Notes: generated by a model from the letters alone, not told the origin. A DNA stretch of 64,000 nucleotides from Tsukamurella asaccharolytica (GCF_007858435.1 NZ_VIGW01000006.1:124001-188000), one strand, 5' to 3'. Positions 10,057-20,113 are shown, counted from the stretch's first letter. Program-made: numbers and translations.

Positions 10057-11010
10057 ATGACCGTCACCGACCCCGGCTTCGATCAGGTCACCGCGCCGCT
10101 CCGCGCCGAGCTGCTCGCGCACTGCTACCGCATGTCGGGCTCCGCGTCCGACGCGGAGGACCTGGTGCAGGAGACCTACCTGCGCGCGTGGAAGGCGTTC
10201 CACCGCTTCGAGGGCCGGTCGTCGGTACGCACGTGGATGTACTCCATCGCGACCAACGTCTGCCTCACCGCCGCCACCGCCCGGCGGGTGCTGCCCGTCG
10301 GGCTCGGCGGCGAGCCGTCGAACCCGCTGGAGCCGGTGGCGCCGTCGACCGAGGTGCTGTGGCTGCAGCCCCTGCCGGACCGCGCGCTCGGTGATCCGGA
10401 GGAGGCGGCGGTCGCGCGCGAGGGCATCGGGTTGGCGATGGTCGCGGCGCTGCAGGTGCTGCCCGCCAAGCAGCGGGCCGCGCTGATCCTGCGCGACGTG
10501 CTGCAGTTCTCCGCGACCGAGACCGCCGCGGCGCTCGAGACCTCCGTCGCCTCGGCGAACAGCGCGCTGCAGCGGGCGCGGGCCTCCATCGGCGACGGTG
10601 CCGCGCGCGAGGGCCGCAGGGCCGCCGCGCTGTCCGAGCACGAGAAGAGGGTGTGGGACGAGTTCTGCGCCGCCTTCGAGCGACACGACATCGACGGGGT
10701 GGTCCGGATCCTCGCCGCCGACGCCACGTGGGAGATGCCGCCGATCCCCGGCTGGTACCGCGGCGCCGAGGCCATCGGCGAGCTGTCCCGGACCCAGTGC
10801 CCCGCCCGGGTCGCCGGGGATCTGCGCATGATCCCGACCGTGTGCAACGGCCAGCCCGCCGCCGCGATGTACCTGCGTGCGGGCGATGTCTGGTTGCCCT
10901 TCCAGCTGGACGTGCTGACCTTCACCGACGGCGCGCTCACGCACGTCTCCGCCTTCCTCGACCCGGCGGACCTGTTCGCCCTCGCCGGCCTGCCGACCGA
11001 GTTGCGCTGA
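10057..11010 (+). CDS. ECF-type RNA polymerase sigma factor with SnoaL-like C-terminal domain (SigG type)
   Basis: A 317-residue protein. Sigma region 2 is LLAHCYRMSGSASDAEDLVQETYLRAWKAFHRFEGRSSVRTWMYSIATN-like at about 20-70 (YRMSGSASDAEDLVQETYL visible), region 4 is LPAKQRAALILRDVLQFSATETAAAL at about 135-185, and a SnoaL/NTF2-like domain follows (about 200-310, with DIDGVVRILAADATWEMPP). The long C-terminal extension marks the SigG/ECF56-like group, in which it is thought to regulate activity in place of a classical anti-sigma factor. No anti-sigma gene is adjacent. Its partner is the VOC gene one base upstream. Confidence 0.85.
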   Translation: MTVTDPGFDQVTAPLRAELLAHCYRMSGSASDAEDLVQETYLRAWKAFHRFEGRSSVRTWMYSIATNVCLTAATARRVLPVGLGGEPSNPLEPVAPSTEVLWLQPLPDRALGDPEEAAVAREGIGLAMVAALQVLPAKQRAALILRDVLQFSATETAAALETSVASANSALQRARASIGDGAAREGRRAAALSEHEKRVWDEFCAAFERHDIDGVVRILAADATWEMPPIPGWYRGAEAIGELSRTQCPARVAGDLRMIPTVCNGQPAAAMYLRAGDVWLPFQLDVLTFTDGALTHVSAFLDPADLFALAGLPTELR

Positions 11011-11075
11011 GGTCGGCGAACGGCGCTGCGCGGTGACGCGCCGCGACCGTCACAGTGTGGGAGGACGTGCCGACT

Positions 11076-11142
11076 GCGGGACTCTCCGATTCTGTCCTCG
11101 TCGGACACGCTGTCCGACGAGGACAGAATCGGAGAGTCCCGC
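11076..11142. repeat. Dispersed palindrome family A, copy A2 (perfect 32-bp arms)
   Basis: A perfect inverted repeat: 11076-11107 and 11111-11142 are exact reverse complements around a 3-base CGC loop. The core GACTCTCCGATTCTGTCC is shared with copy A1. It lies 66 bases after the sigma-factor stop and about 140 bases before the next gene, so it may end the sigma transcript, but it is much longer than ordinary terminators. Confidence 0.9.
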
Positions 11143-11283
11143 GCGCGATGTACTGCCCTACTCGAGGATGACCTGCGTGCGCGATCGTGCGGCGCGCGTT
11201 CCCGCGGTTTTCGCGATCCCCACCCGCCCGGCGGGCCGTCGCCGTAGCGTCGAGGTAGGGGAACGTGGACTTCGGGGGGAGCC

Positions 11284-12279
11284 ATGCACAATTTCCGGGA
11301 ACGAGCGATGCCGATCCGCGATCGGGCGCTGCACGAGGCGGCGGTCCGGGCCGCGCTGGAGCTGGTCGCGCGCGACGGGCTCGACCGCGCGACCCTGACG
11401 GCGGTAGCGCAGCGCCTCCGGCTACCCGGCGCGGAGCGGGTGTCCGAGCGGACCCTGCGGCGCAGGTACGGCAGTACCGCGCGGCTGCTGTTCGGCACGC
11501 CGTGGTGGATGCCCGACCCCGCGGATGCGGTGCGTGCGGTCCTGGCGCCGCGCCCGCGGCGCACGGAGGGGCCGGTGTGGCCGGGCGGCGCGGCCGCGGA
11601 GGCGGCAGCGGCCGTCGTCGACGACTGCCGCTGCGAGGGCGGCGTGCCCGCCCGCGACCCGCGGGATCGACCGGCGGGGTGCGCCTGCGAGGACGGTCGC
11701 ACCGACGACACGTGGCCGGACGCCGCCTTCTTCACCGACGCCGGCATCGACGATCCGCTCGGAGACCTCGCCCACGCCTCGCCGGAGCCGATCGCCCTCC
11801 GCGACCTGCTCCACGACCTGCACGCCGTGCTCACCGGCCACCTCGTCGCGACCGGGTGGGCGGCGAACCTCCCGTGGGTCGGCGAGCTCCGCACGGAGCG
11901 GCCGGAGGTCGGGGCGTGGCTCGCGCTCGCGGCGGCGGCCTGGGCGGATGCGCTGGCGCCGAAGCTGGCTCGCGTCTTCGGCCTCGACGCCACCGGGGGA
12001 GCGGCCGCGGCGGCCGCCTTCAGCGCCGTGGCGCGGGAGCTGGAACCGATGGTCGGCGAGCTCGGGGCCGCCCACTACCGCGCCGCGCGCGGCTTCGGAC
12101 CGGCGGCGTCCGCGGAGGCCGACCTCGCGGCGGCTCGCGCCCGCGCGTTCGATGCGCTCACGGCCGTCGTGTCCGTGCCGGACAGAATCGGAGAGCCGCG
12201 CGGCAGGAGCACCGTCAGACCCGGCGGGCGGTACGCGTCCCTGCCGAACCGCGCTCGGCGCCCGGGCGCTACGGGATGA
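11284..12279 (+). CDS. TetR-like transcriptional regulator with repeat-derived C-terminus
   Basis: A 331-residue protein. The N-terminus (ALHEAAVRAALELVARDGLDRATLTAVAQRL, then SERTLRRRYGSTARLLF) has the helix-turn-helix layout of TetR regulators with an insert in the recognition region; the rest is Ala-rich helical sequence with a CRCEGG/CACEDG cysteine pair that could bind metal. ATG 11284 is used; ATG 11308 is an alternative. The last about 37 residues are encoded partly by a half-copy of the family-A palindrome (VVSVPDRIGEPRG) and overlap the kdpE stop convergently, so the original stop may have been lost. Ligand and targets are unknown. Confidence 0.55.
   Translation: MHNFRERAMPIRDRALHEAAVRAALELVARDGLDRATLTAVAQRLRLPGAERVSERTLRRRYGSTARLLFGTPWWMPDPADAVRAVLAPRPRRTEGPVWPGGAAAEAAAAVVDDCRCEGGVPARDPRDRPAGCACEDGRTDDTWPDAAFFTDAGIDDPLGDLAHASPEPIALRDLLHDLHAVLTGHLVATGWAANLPWVGELRTERPEVGAWLALAAAAWADALAPKLARVFGLDATGGAAAAAAFSAVARELEPMVGELGAAHYRAARGFGPAASAEADLAAARARAFDALTAVVSVPDRIGEPRGRSTVRPGGRYASLPNRARRPGATG
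12170..12195. repeat. Dispersed palindrome family A, half-copy A3 inside a gene
   Basis: TGTCCG followed after five bases by GACAGAATCGGAGAG matches the right arm of copy A2. The matching left arm is absent. The half-copy is translated within the 3' end of the TetR-like gene. Confidence 0.7.
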
Positions 12280-12943
12280 AGCGGTAGCCCATCCCCGGCT
12301 CGGTGACGAAGTAGCGGGGGTGCGACGGGTCCGGCTCCAACTTGCGGCGCAACTGCGCCATGTACACCCGCAGGTAGTTGGTCTCGCGCGAATACGACGG
12401 CCCCCACACCTCGTGCAGGAGGGTCTGCTGGGAGACGAGCCGGTCCGCGTTGCGGACCAGCACGTCCACGATCTTCCACTCGGTGGGGGTCAGGCGCACC
12501 GTCGTGCCGTCGCGGGTCACCGTCCGCGCCTCGAAGTTCACCTCGAAGGCCTCGGTCTTCGCGGGGGCGGGGGCGTCGACGAGGCCCGTCCGCCGCACCT
12601 GGGCCCGCACGCGGGCGAGGAACTCGTCCATTCCGAAGGGCTTCGTGACGTAGTCGTCGGCGCCGATGTCGAGCGACTCCACCTTGTCGTCGCTGCCGTG
12701 CCGCGCCGAGAGCACGATCACCGGCGACGTGCAGAACTCCCGCAGCTTCGCCAGCACCGCGGTGCCGTCGATATCGGGCAGGCCCAGGTCGAGGATGACC
12801 ACGTCGGGCGTCCGCTCCCGGGCGATCTGCAGCGCCGAGCGGCCGTCGGAGGCCGTCTCCACCTCGTAGCCGCGGGCCTTGAGATTGATCCGCAGGGTGC
12901 GCAGGATCGCGGGCTCATCGTCGACCACCAGAACGAACGTCAC
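12269..12943 (-). CDS. kdpE: KdpE response regulator (OmpR family)
   Basis: A 224-residue two-component regulator. The receiver domain has DDE at 8-10, phospho-acceptor Asp52 (VVILDLGLPD) and Lys in DYVTKPFG; the winged-helix DNA-binding domain follows (LTPTEWKIVDVLVRNADRLVSQQTLL and TNYLRVYMAQLRRKLEPDP). KdpE activates kdpFABC under potassium limitation after phosphorylation by KdpD. Its start overlaps the kdpD stop by four bases. The 3' end overlaps the convergent TetR-like gene by 11 bases. TTAACGCC repeats upstream of kdpF are candidate binding sites. Confidence 0.95.
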   Translation of the reverse strand: MTFVLVVDDEPAILRTLRINLKARGYEVETASDGRSALQIARERTPDVVILDLGLPDIDGTAVLAKLREFCTSPVIVLSARHGSDDKVESLDIGADDYVTKPFGMDEFLARVRAQVRRTGLVDAPAPAKTEAFEVNFEARTVTRDGTTVRLTPTEWKIVDVLVRNADRLVSQQTLLHEVWGPSYSRETNYLRVYMAQLRRKLEPDPSHPRYFVTEPGMGYRFIP

Positions 12944-15507
12944 GAGACCACTTCATCACTCGACACCGGGTGCGCGGCGGGCAGGTCCACGATCATCGTC
13001 AGGCCGCCGCCGGGCGTGTCCTCCGCGGTGAGCGTTCCGCCCATCGCCTCGGTGAGCCCCCGCGCCACCGCGAGCCCCAGCCCCACGCCGGTGCCGGACG
13101 GGGCGTCGCCCATCCGCTGGAAGGGCTTGAACATCGCCTCGCGCTGCTCCTGCGGCACTCCCGGCCCGTGATCGCGGACGTGCACCTGCAGCCGGTCCCC
13201 GTGGGGCGTGTGCGCGCCGGAGACGCCGACCGTGACCGGCCCGCCCCGCGAGTGCCGCACGGCGTTCTCCACGAGGTTCGCCAGCACCCGCTCCAGCAGG
13301 CCGGGGTCGGCGAGCGCGGTGGGCGTCGCGTCGGTGTCGTCGCAGGCGAAGTCGAAGGCCAGATCGGCGTCGGGGAGGGCGGTCCAGATCGCGGGCAGCA
13401 CCTCCTCGATCCCCACCTCGCGTGTGAGCAGGGTCAACGAATCGGACTGCAGCCGCGACATGTCGAGCAGATTCCCGACGAGCGAATCGAGCCGGTCGGC
13501 GCTCTCCTCGATGGTGGCGAGCAGCTCGGACTCGTCCTCGTCGGACCACTCCACGTCGTCGCTGCGCAGCGACGAGACCGCGGCCTTGATCCCCGCCAGC
13601 GGCGTCCGCAGGTCGTGCGAGACCGCGCTGAGCAGGGCGGTCCGCGCGCGGTTGCCCTCGGCGAGCGTGCGGGCCTGCTGGGCCTCGGCGCTGAGCGCCT
13701 CCCGGTCCAGCCGGGCCGCCGCGTGCGCGGCGAAGGCGACGAGCAGCCCGTGCTCGGAGGCGGTGAGCGGCTGCCCGTTGACCACCAGGGCCACGTTGTC
13801 GCCGACCATCGCCGTGTCGGTTCCGCTCTCCGGGGTGAGCGGCGACTCCCGGCGGCCCGCCACCAACTGCCAGGGGGAGTCGGCGTCGTCGCGCCGCAGC
13901 ACGGAGGCGCCGCGCAGCCCGAAGGTCACGACGGCCTCGTCGAGCAGGGCGGGGATCTCGTCGTCGGCGTTCTCGGTCGCCAGCAGCGTGTCGGCGAGGC
14001 CGCTGAGCACGTCGGCCTCCGCGCGCGCCCGGGCGGCGCGGGCCGTCTGCCGGGCCGCGAGCGAGACCACCGACGCCACCGCGATCGCCGTGAGCACGAA
14101 CATCACGACGGCGAAGATGTTCTCGCCCGAGGCCACGGTGAACGTCTCGAGTGGCGGCGCGAAGTAGTAGTTGAGCAACACCGAGCCGAGGAGCGCCGCG
14201 GGCACCGCGGGCCGGATCCCACCGACCAGGGCCACGCTCACCGTCAGCATGAGGAACAGCATCAGTTCGGTGGGCAGCGAGTGCCACGGCCGGGTGTACG
14301 CGAGCACCGCGGTGAGGATCACCGGCCCGACGATGGCGAGCACCCATCCGGCGATGGTGCGCCGCCTGCCCAGCAGAACGGGGTCGGGGCCGTCGATGCG
14401 GGGGAGGAGCCGGCGGCGGCCCGCTCCCGCGGCCCGTTCGTGCGTGACCACCTGCACGTCGATGTCGCCGGAGCCCTCGATCACCGCGTCCGCGACCGGC
14501 CGGCGCGCCACCGACGTCAGCGCCCGGTGCCGGGATTTTCCGAGGATGATCCGCGAGGCGTTGACCGAGGTCGCGTACTGCAGGATCGCCGCGGCAACGT
14601 CGTCGCCGGTGACGATCTGGAAGGTGCCGCCCAGAGATTCGGTGAGCTGGCGCAGCTGCGTCAGCGAAGCCGGAGAGGCACCGGACAGGCCGTCGCTGCG
14701 CGCCACGTACACCGCGCGCAGCTCGCCGCCGGCGCCCTTCGCCGCGATCCGGGCGCCGCGCCGGAGCAGCGTCCCGCCCTCCGGGCCACCGGTGAGCGCG
14801 ACGACGGTGCGGTCGCGGGTGGGCCAGGCGGCCGAGATGCCCTGCTCGGAGCGGTACTGCTCGAGCCGCTCGTCGACGCGGTCGGCGAGCCACAGCAGCG
14901 CGAGTTCGCGCAGCGCGGTGAGGTTCCCGATGCGGAAGAAGTGGGAGAGCGCGGCGTCCACCTTGGACGGGTGGTAGATGTTGCCGTGCGCCATGCGCCG
15001 CCGCAGGGCCTCGGGGGTCATGTCGACGAGCTGCACCTGCTCGGCGCGCCGGACGACGGTGTCGGGGATCGTCTCGCGCTGCCGCACGCCGGTGATCGAC
15101 TCGACCACGTCGCCGAGCGACTCCAGGTGCTGGATGTTGACGGTGGTGACCACGGTGATCCCGGCGTCGAGCAGCTCCGCGATGTCCTGCCAGCGCTTCT
15201 CGTTCTTCGATCCGGGGGCGTTGGTGTGGGCGAGCTCGTCGACGAGGGCCACGGTCGGGTGCGCGGCGATCACGGCGTCGACGTCCATCTCCTCGAGCAC
15301 CGCGCCGCGATACTCGACCTTCCGCCGCGGGATCACCTGCAGGCCCTGGACCTGCGCCTCCGTGTGCGGCCGGCCGTGGGTCTCCACGTAGCCGACGACC
15401 ACCGACGTGCCGCGGGAGGCGCGACGCGCCCCCTCGGTGAGCATCGCATAGGTCTTCCCCACGCCGGGTGCAGCGCCGAGGTAGATGCGCAGCTGCCCCT
15501 TCGGCAT
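12940..15507 (-). CDS. kdpD: KdpD potassium-responsive sensor histidine kinase
   Basis: An 855-residue full-length KdpD. N-terminal KdpD domain with a Walker A loop GAAPGVGKT (11-19) and ALVDELAHTNAPGSKN; a universal-stress-like domain (about 240-365, with RIILGKSRHRAL); four membrane helices (about 385-490); a GAF-like region; HisKA with SHDLRTPLAGIK; and HATPase_c with VLANLVENAVRHSRGG, DHGPGVP and GTGVGLGLAVARGL. It senses low potassium/turgor and phosphorylates KdpE. In related bacteria the USP domain binds c-di-AMP; whether that holds here is not visible. It lies 26 bases after kdpC in one operon. Confidence 0.95.
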   Translation of the reverse strand: MPKGQLRIYLGAAPGVGKTYAMLTEGARRASRGTSVVVGYVETHGRPHTEAQVQGLQVIPRRKVEYRGAVLEEMDVDAVIAAHPTVALVDELAHTNAPGSKNEKRWQDIAELLDAGITVVTTVNIQHLESLGDVVESITGVRQRETIPDTVVRRAEQVQLVDMTPEALRRRMAHGNIYHPSKVDAALSHFFRIGNLTALRELALLWLADRVDERLEQYRSEQGISAAWPTRDRTVVALTGGPEGGTLLRRGARIAAKGAGGELRAVYVARSDGLSGASPASLTQLRQLTESLGGTFQIVTGDDVAAAILQYATSVNASRIILGKSRHRALTSVARRPVADAVIEGSGDIDVQVVTHERAAGAGRRRLLPRIDGPDPVLLGRRRTIAGWVLAIVGPVILTAVLAYTRPWHSLPTELMLFLMLTVSVALVGGIRPAVPAALLGSVLLNYYFAPPLETFTVASGENIFAVVMFVLTAIAVASVVSLAARQTARAARARAEADVLSGLADTLLATENADDEIPALLDEAVVTFGLRGASVLRRDDADSPWQLVAGRRESPLTPESGTDTAMVGDNVALVVNGQPLTASEHGLLVAFAAHAAARLDREALSAEAQQARTLAEGNRARTALLSAVSHDLRTPLAGIKAAVSSLRSDDVEWSDEDESELLATIEESADRLDSLVGNLLDMSRLQSDSLTLLTREVGIEEVLPAIWTALPDADLAFDFACDDTDATPTALADPGLLERVLANLVENAVRHSRGGPVTVGVSGAHTPHGDRLQVHVRDHGPGVPQEQREAMFKPFQRMGDAPSGTGVGLGLAVARGLTEAMGGTLTAEDTPGGGLTMIVDLPAAHPVSSDEVVS

Positions 15508-15533
15508 CGTCCTCCCTCCTCCTGTCGGACCGG

Positions 15534-16133
15534 CTACCTCGGCGCGGCGAGCTCGGCGAGCGCGAGGTTCAGGTTCACCACGTTAACCCGCTCCTCGCCG
15601 AGGTAGCCGAGCTGACGCCCCTCGGTGTGCGCGGCGACCAGCGCGGTCACCCGGTCCGGGGCGAGGCCGCGGGCCGCGGCGACGCGCGCCGTCTGCTGTC
15701 GCGCGTAGGCGGGGGAGATGTGCGGGTCGAGCCCGGAGAAGCTCGCGGTGACCGCGTCAGGGGGGACGTCGGACGGCGCCACGGCCGCCCCTGGTACCGA
15801 GTCCTCCTGTGCGACGGCGGCGCGGCGCTCGGCGATGAGCGCGACCAGCTTCTCGCTGTTCGGTCCGAGGTTCGTGCCGCCCGAGGCGAGCGTGTCGTAC
15901 CCGCCGGCGGACGGGCGCGGGTGGAACCACTGCGGACCGTCGAACTTCTGGGCCAGCAGTTCCGATCCGACGACGGTGCCGCCGCGTTCGACCTGTGAGC
16001 CGTTCGCCTTCGCGCTGAAGGCGACCTGCCCGACACCCCAGATCGCCAGCGGGAACAGGGCACCGAGGACGACCGTCATGACGATCAGCATGCGCAGGCC
16101 GGCGAGCAGCTGGCGCGGTGTGGAGTTCAACAT
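15534..16133 (-). CDS. kdpC: KdpC, potassium-transporting ATPase subunit C
   Basis: A 199-residue subunit with one N-terminal membrane helix (GLRMLIVMTVVLGALFPLAIWGVGQVAF) and the conserved periplasmic part: GSELLAQKFDGPQWFHPRPSA, YDTLASGGTNLGPNS, DAVTASFSGLDPHISP and the C-terminal VNVVNLNLAL. KdpC stabilises the KdpA-KdpB complex and enhances ATP/K+ affinity. The ATG at 16133 starts just before the MLNSTPRQLLAG segment, 11 bases after the kdpB stop. Confidence 0.95.
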   Translation of the reverse strand: MLNSTPRQLLAGLRMLIVMTVVLGALFPLAIWGVGQVAFSAKANGSQVERGGTVVGSELLAQKFDGPQWFHPRPSAGGYDTLASGGTNLGPNSEKLVALIAERRAAVAQEDSVPGAAVAPSDVPPDAVTASFSGLDPHISPAYARQQTARVAAARGLAPDRVTALVAAHTEGRQLGYLGEERVNVVNLNLALAELAAPR

Positions 16134-16144
16134 GTCAGTGCCTT

Positions 16145-18277
16145 TCAGGACAACCCGGGGATCAGCTGGACGACGAGGTCGATCAGCTTGATTCCGAGGA
16201 AGGGGACGACGATGCCGCCGAGACCGTAGATGGTGAGGTTGCGCGCCAGCAGCTTGTCGGCCGACTTCGCGGTGTACTTCACGCCGCGCATCGCCAGCGG
16301 AATCAGCGCGACGATGATGAGCGCGTTGAAGATCACCGCCGAGAGGATCGCCGACTGCGGGCTGTGCAGCCGCATCACGTTGAGCACGTCGAGGCCGGGC
16401 GCCAGGGGGACGAACATCGCCGGGATGATCGCGAAGTACTTGGCGATGTCGTTGGCGATGGAGAAGGTGGTCAGCGCGCCGCGGGTGATGAGCAGCTGCT
16501 TGCCGATCTCCACGATCTCGATGAGCTTCGTCGGGTCGGAGTCCAGGTCGATCATGTTCCCGGCCTCCTTCGCGGCGGAGGTGCCGGTGTTCATCGCGAC
16601 GCCCACGCCGGCCTGCGCGAGCGCGGGCGCGTCGTTGGTGCCGTCGCCGGTCATCGCGACGAGGCGGCCGCCCTCCTGCTGCTGCTTGATCAGCGCCAGC
16701 TTGTCCTCCGGGGTGGCCTCGGCGAGGTAGTCGTCGACGCCGGCCTCCTCGGCGATGGCCTTCGCGGTGAGCGGGTTGTCGCCGGTGATCATGACGGTGC
16801 GGATGCCCATCGCGCGCAGCTGCGCGAAGCGCTCCCGCATGCCGGTCTTGACCACGTCCTTGAGGTGCACCACGCCCTGCAGCGTCGGGGCGGCGCCGGG
16901 CTCGGCGTGCGCCACGACCAGCGGGGTGCCGCCGGAGGCGGAGATCTCGTCGACGGCCAGCCGCACGTCGACGGTGCCGAGGGCCTCGCCGACCGCCCCG
17001 TCCCCGTCGCCCCGGTGCTCCGCGGCGACCCAGGCCAGGACCGCCGACGACGCGCCCTTGCGGATGCGGGTTCCGTCGGGCAGGTCGACGCCGGACATGC
17101 GCGTCTGGGCGGTGAACGGCACGAAGGAACCGAGGGCCGTCGGGCCGGCAGCGGAGTCGCGGTTCGCCGCGCTGTGGCCGTGCTCGGTCGCCAGGTCGAC
17201 GATGGACCGCCCCTCGGGCGTCTCGTCGGCGAGCGAGGCGAGCAGCGCGCTCTCGGCGAGGGTGTGTACCTCGATGCCCGCGACGGGGTGGAACGACGTG
17301 GCGCGGCGGTTGCCGTAGGTGATGGTGCCGGTCTTGTCGAGCAGCAGCGTCGAGACGTCGCCCGCGGCCTCCACTGCGCGGCCCGACTTGGCGATCACGT
17401 TGCGCTGCACCAGCCGGTCCATGCCGGCGATGCCGATCGCGGAGAGCAGCGCGCCGATCGTCGTGGGGATGAGGCAGACGAGCAGCGCCACCAGCACCAC
17501 CACGTCGACCGCGCCGCCCGAGTAGATCGCCATCGGCTGCAGCGTCGCGACGGCCAGCAGGAAGATGATCGTGAGCACCGTGAGCAGGATGTTCAGGGCG
17601 ATCTCGTTGGGCGTCTTCTGCCGGTTCGCGCCCTCGACGAGGCCGATCATCCGGTCGATGAAGCTCTTGCCGGGCTCGGTCTTGATCTCGACCACGATGC
17701 GGTCGCTGAGCACCCGGGTGCCGCCCGTGACGGAGCAGCGGTCGCCGCCGGATTCGCGCACGACGGGGGCGGACTCGCCGGTGATCGCGGACTCGTCGAC
17801 GGTCGCCATGCCCTCGACGACGTCGCCGTCGCCGGGGATGACCTCGCCGGCGTCCACGATCACGAGGTCGCCGACCTTGAGCTCCGAGCCGGGGACCTGC
17901 TTCTCGCCGGTCTCGGTGCGCAGGCGCGCCACGGTCTCGGTCTTGGCCTGGCGCAGCGACTCCGCCTGTGCGCGGCCGCGGCCCTCGGCGACGGCCTCGG
18001 CGAGGTTCGCGAAGAGCACCGTCGCCCAGAGGCAGACGGTGACGGACCACGCGAACACCGACGGGTTCACGATCGCCAGCGCGGTGGTGTACACCGAGGC
18101 GATCCACACCACGAAGACCACGGGCTGGCGGATCTGCGTGCGCGGGTCGAGTTTCGCGACCGCGCGGGGCAGCGCCGAGCGGAGCTCGGCGAGCGAGAAG
18201 GCGGAGCGCCGTTTCGGCGCCGCGGTGACGGCCTTCGGGTCCGACGGGGTGGGGGTGCCGGTCAGCGTGTTCGTCAC
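16145..18277 (-). CDS. kdpB: KdpB, P-type ATPase subunit of the Kdp potassium pump
   Basis: A 710-residue P-type ATPase of class IA. Actuator motif ITGESAPVV, phosphorylation motif [13 protein letters not shown], nucleotide-binding [10 protein letters not shown] and hinge [23 protein letters not shown], with membrane helices at about 60-110, 240-300 and three at the C-terminus. It hydrolyses ATP to drive K+ through KdpA at the cytoplasmic membrane. The GTG at 18277 is chosen because GTGA overlaps the kdpA stop by four bases; the frame remains open far upstream only by chance. The length is normal for the family. Confidence 0.95.
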   Translation of the reverse strand: MTNTLTGTPTPSDPKAVTAAPKRRSAFSLAELRSALPRAVAKLDPRTQIRQPVVFVVWIASVYTTALAIVNPSVFAWSVTVCLWATVLFANLAEAVAEGRGRAQAESLRQAKTETVARLRTETGEKQVPGSELKVGDLVIVDAGEVIPGDGDVVEGMATVDESAITGESAPVVRESGGDRCSVTGGTRVLSDRIVVEIKTEPGKSFIDRMIGLVEGANRQKTPNEIALNILLTVLTIIFLLAVATLQPMAIYSGGAVDVVVLVALLVCLIPTTIGALLSAIGIAGMDRLVQRNVIAKSGRAVEAAGDVSTLLLDKTGTITYGNRRATSFHPVAGIEVHTLAESALLASLADETPEGRSIVDLATEHGHSAANRDSAAGPTALGSFVPFTAQTRMSGVDLPDGTRIRKGASSAVLAWVAAEHRGDGDGAVGEALGTVDVRLAVDEISASGGTPLVVAHAEPGAAPTLQGVVHLKDVVKTGMRERFAQLRAMGIRTVMITGDNPLTAKAIAEEAGVDDYLAEATPEDKLALIKQQQEGGRLVAMTGDGTNDAPALAQAGVGVAMNTGTSAAKEAGNMIDLDSDPTKLIEIVEIGKQLLITRGALTTFSIANDIAKYFAIIPAMFVPLAPGLDVLNVMRLHSPQSAILSAVIFNALIIVALIPLAMRGVKYTAKSADKLLARNLTIYGLGGIVVPFLGIKLIDLVVQLIPGLS

Positions 18278-19932
18278 TGGGTGACCTCCGAGATCGGTGC
18301 GAGCGCGAGGGCGGGGACGAACGTCAATCCGGCCACCAGGACCACGACGCCCACGGTGAGGCCCACGAACAGCGGGCGGTGGGTGGGAATGGTGCCCGCG
18401 GTGGCGGGCACGGGGTGCTGCTCGGCGAGCGCGCCGGCGAGGGCGAGGATCGCGACCATCGGCGCGAACCGGCCGAGCAGCATCGCCGCGCCCAGGGTGT
18501 AGTTGAACCAGGGGGTGTCGACGGCGAGGCCGGCGAAGGCGCTGCCGTTGTTGTTCGCGGCCGAGGCGTAGGCGTAGAGGACCTCGGACAGGCCGTGCGC
18601 CCCGTCGTTGGCCATCGCGGCGACGCCCTGCCCCTGAACCACCGTGGCGGCGGTGCCGACGAGCACCAGCGCGGGCATCACGAGGATGTACAGCGCGGCG
18701 AGGGTGATCTCGGTGCGGCCGATCTTCTTGCCCAGGTACTCGGGGGTACGGCCCACCATGAGGCCGCAGAGGAAGACCGTGAGCACGGCGATGACGAGCA
18801 TGCCGTAGAGGCCGGATCCCACGCCGCCGGGGCTGATCTCGCCGAGCAGCATGTTCACCAGGGCCGCGCCGCCGGCGCCGGGGGTGAGGCTGTCGTGGGC
18901 GGCGTTCACCGCACCCGTCGACGTGCTGGTGGTGGCGGTGGCGAACAGGCCCGTGCCCCACTGGCCGATCCGCAGTTCCTGCCCCTCGAGGGCGGCGCCG
19001 GCGGCCTGGCCGGCCGTGCCCTGGTTACCCAGCTGGGCGCCGATGGAGATCGCGGTGGAGACGGCGAAGATCACCGCCATCGAGCCGAGGATCGCGTAGC
19101 CCTGCCGGTGGTTGCCGACGAGGTTCCCCAGCATGCGGGGCAGTGCGACGGGGATCAGCAGGATGAGGAAGATCTGGAACAGATTCGTGGCCGCCGTCGG
19201 GTTCTCGAAGGCGTGCGCCGAGTTGGCGTTGAAGTAGCCGCCGCCGTTGGTGCCGAGGAGCTTGATGACCTCCTGGCTCGCGACGAGGCCGCCGGTGAGC
19301 ACCTGCTTCTGCCCGTCGAGCCCGACGATCTCCTGCCGCTGCCACAGCGTCTGCACCACGCCCTGCGCCATGAGGATGACGGCGCCGATCACGGCGATCG
19401 GGAGCAGCACGCGCAGCGTGATGCGGGTGAGGTCCACCCAGAAGTTGCCGAGCCGGTCGGTGCGAGAGCGAACGAAGCCGCGGACCAGCGCGACCGCGAC
19501 CGCGATGCCGACGGCCGCGGAGACGAAGTTCTGCACCGCGAGGCCGATGGCCTGCGCGATGAGGTTCATGGCGCTCTCGCCGCCGTACCACTGCCAGTTG
19601 GTGTTGGTGACGAAGGAGATCGCCGTGTTGAGCGCCTCGTCGAAGCGCCACTGCTTCGGCTCGACGCCGGGCAGCCACCCCTGCGCGAGCAGCAGGATCG
19701 TGAGCGCGATGATGCTGACGGCGCTGAACGCGAGCGCCGCCACCGCGTACGTGCGGTACCCCTGTTCGGCCTCGGGGTCGGCGCCCACGAGACGGTAGAT
19801 GACGCGCTCGACGCGCCAGTGCTTCGGCGTGGTGACGACGTGCGCCAGGTAGTCACCGAGCGGTCGGTAGGCGATCGCGAGCGCCGCGACGAGCGTGCCG
19901 ATCGTCAGCAGCCCGGAGAGGGTGTCGCTCAT
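18274..19932 (-). CDS. kdpA: KdpA, potassium channel-like subunit
   Basis: A 552-residue, ten-helix membrane protein related to K+ channels. Selectivity-filter loops are recognisable: [54 protein letters not shown] and [15 protein letters not shown]. It forms the K+ entry path of KdpFABC. Its ATG overlaps the kdpF stop (TGATG) and its stop overlaps kdpB, so the pump is translated as a coupled unit. Confidence 0.95.
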   Translation of the reverse strand: MSDTLSGLLTIGTLVAALAIAYRPLGDYLAHVVTTPKHWRVERVIYRLVGADPEAEQGYRTYAVAALAFSAVSIIALTILLLAQGWLPGVEPKQWRFDEALNTAISFVTNTNWQWYGGESAMNLIAQAIGLAVQNFVSAAVGIAVAVALVRGFVRSRTDRLGNFWVDLTRITLRVLLPIAVIGAVILMAQGVVQTLWQRQEIVGLDGQKQVLTGGLVASQEVIKLLGTNGGGYFNANSAHAFENPTAATNLFQIFLILLIPVALPRMLGNLVGNHRQGYAILGSMAVIFAVSTAISIGAQLGNQGTAGQAAGAALEGQELRIGQWGTGLFATATTSTSTGAVNAAHDSLTPGAGGAALVNMLLGEISPGGVGSGLYGMLVIAVLTVFLCGLMVGRTPEYLGKKIGRTEITLAALYILVMPALVLVGTAATVVQGQGVAAMANDGAHGLSEVLYAYASAANNNGSAFAGLAVDTPWFNYTLGAAMLLGRFAPMVAILALAGALAEQHPVPATAGTIPTHRPLFVGLTVGVVVLVAGLTFVPALALAPISEVTQ

Positions 19933-20021
19933 CAGAAGCGCTCCGGGCGAAGGAGCGCGTACAGCAGGTACGCCAGGGTGAGGATCGTCGCGGCGAGTGC
20001 CAGCGCATTGGAGAGGTCCAT
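19932..20021 (-). CDS. kdpF: KdpF, small stabilising subunit of the Kdp pump
   Basis: A 29-residue single-helix peptide starting MDLSNALALAATILTLAYLL and ending in LRPERF, exactly the size and pattern of KdpF (one membrane helix, a short basic tail). The stop overlaps the kdpA start (TGATG). KdpF binds between KdpA and KdpB and stabilises the complex. It is easily missed because of its length, but its position as the first gene of the operon makes the call firm. Confidence 0.93.
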   Translation of the reverse strand: MDLSNALALAATILTLAYLLYALLRPERF

Positions 20022-20063
20022 GGGGTCCACTGGACCACCGGGAACGCCGGTTCTCGCGCCGCG

Positions 20064-20101
20064 TTAACGCCCCCGATGCGGGTCTTAACGCCTTCTTAGC
20101 G
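20064..20101. promoter_or_regulatory. Tandem TTAACGCC repeats upstream of kdpF, candidate KdpE sites
   Basis: TTAACGCC occurs at 20064 and again at 20085 (21 bp apart, two helical turns), and a degenerate TTAGCG follows 11 bp later at 20096. Same-face direct repeats are the usual operator of OmpR-class regulators. The region separates kdpF from the divergent MFS gene, so binding could affect both. Confidence 0.5.
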
Positions 20102-20113
20102 GATGATGATTCG

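Noticed and set aside
12970-15606. Very long open frame antisense to kdpD
   Set aside because: GC-rich third positions leave antisense frames open. The predicted protein is Arg/Gly/Val-rich with no domains, while the opposite strand encodes a full KdpD.
15534-18107. KdpC fused to a long upstream extension
   Set aside because: The extension is an out-of-frame shadow of kdpB; KdpC begins at ATG 16133.
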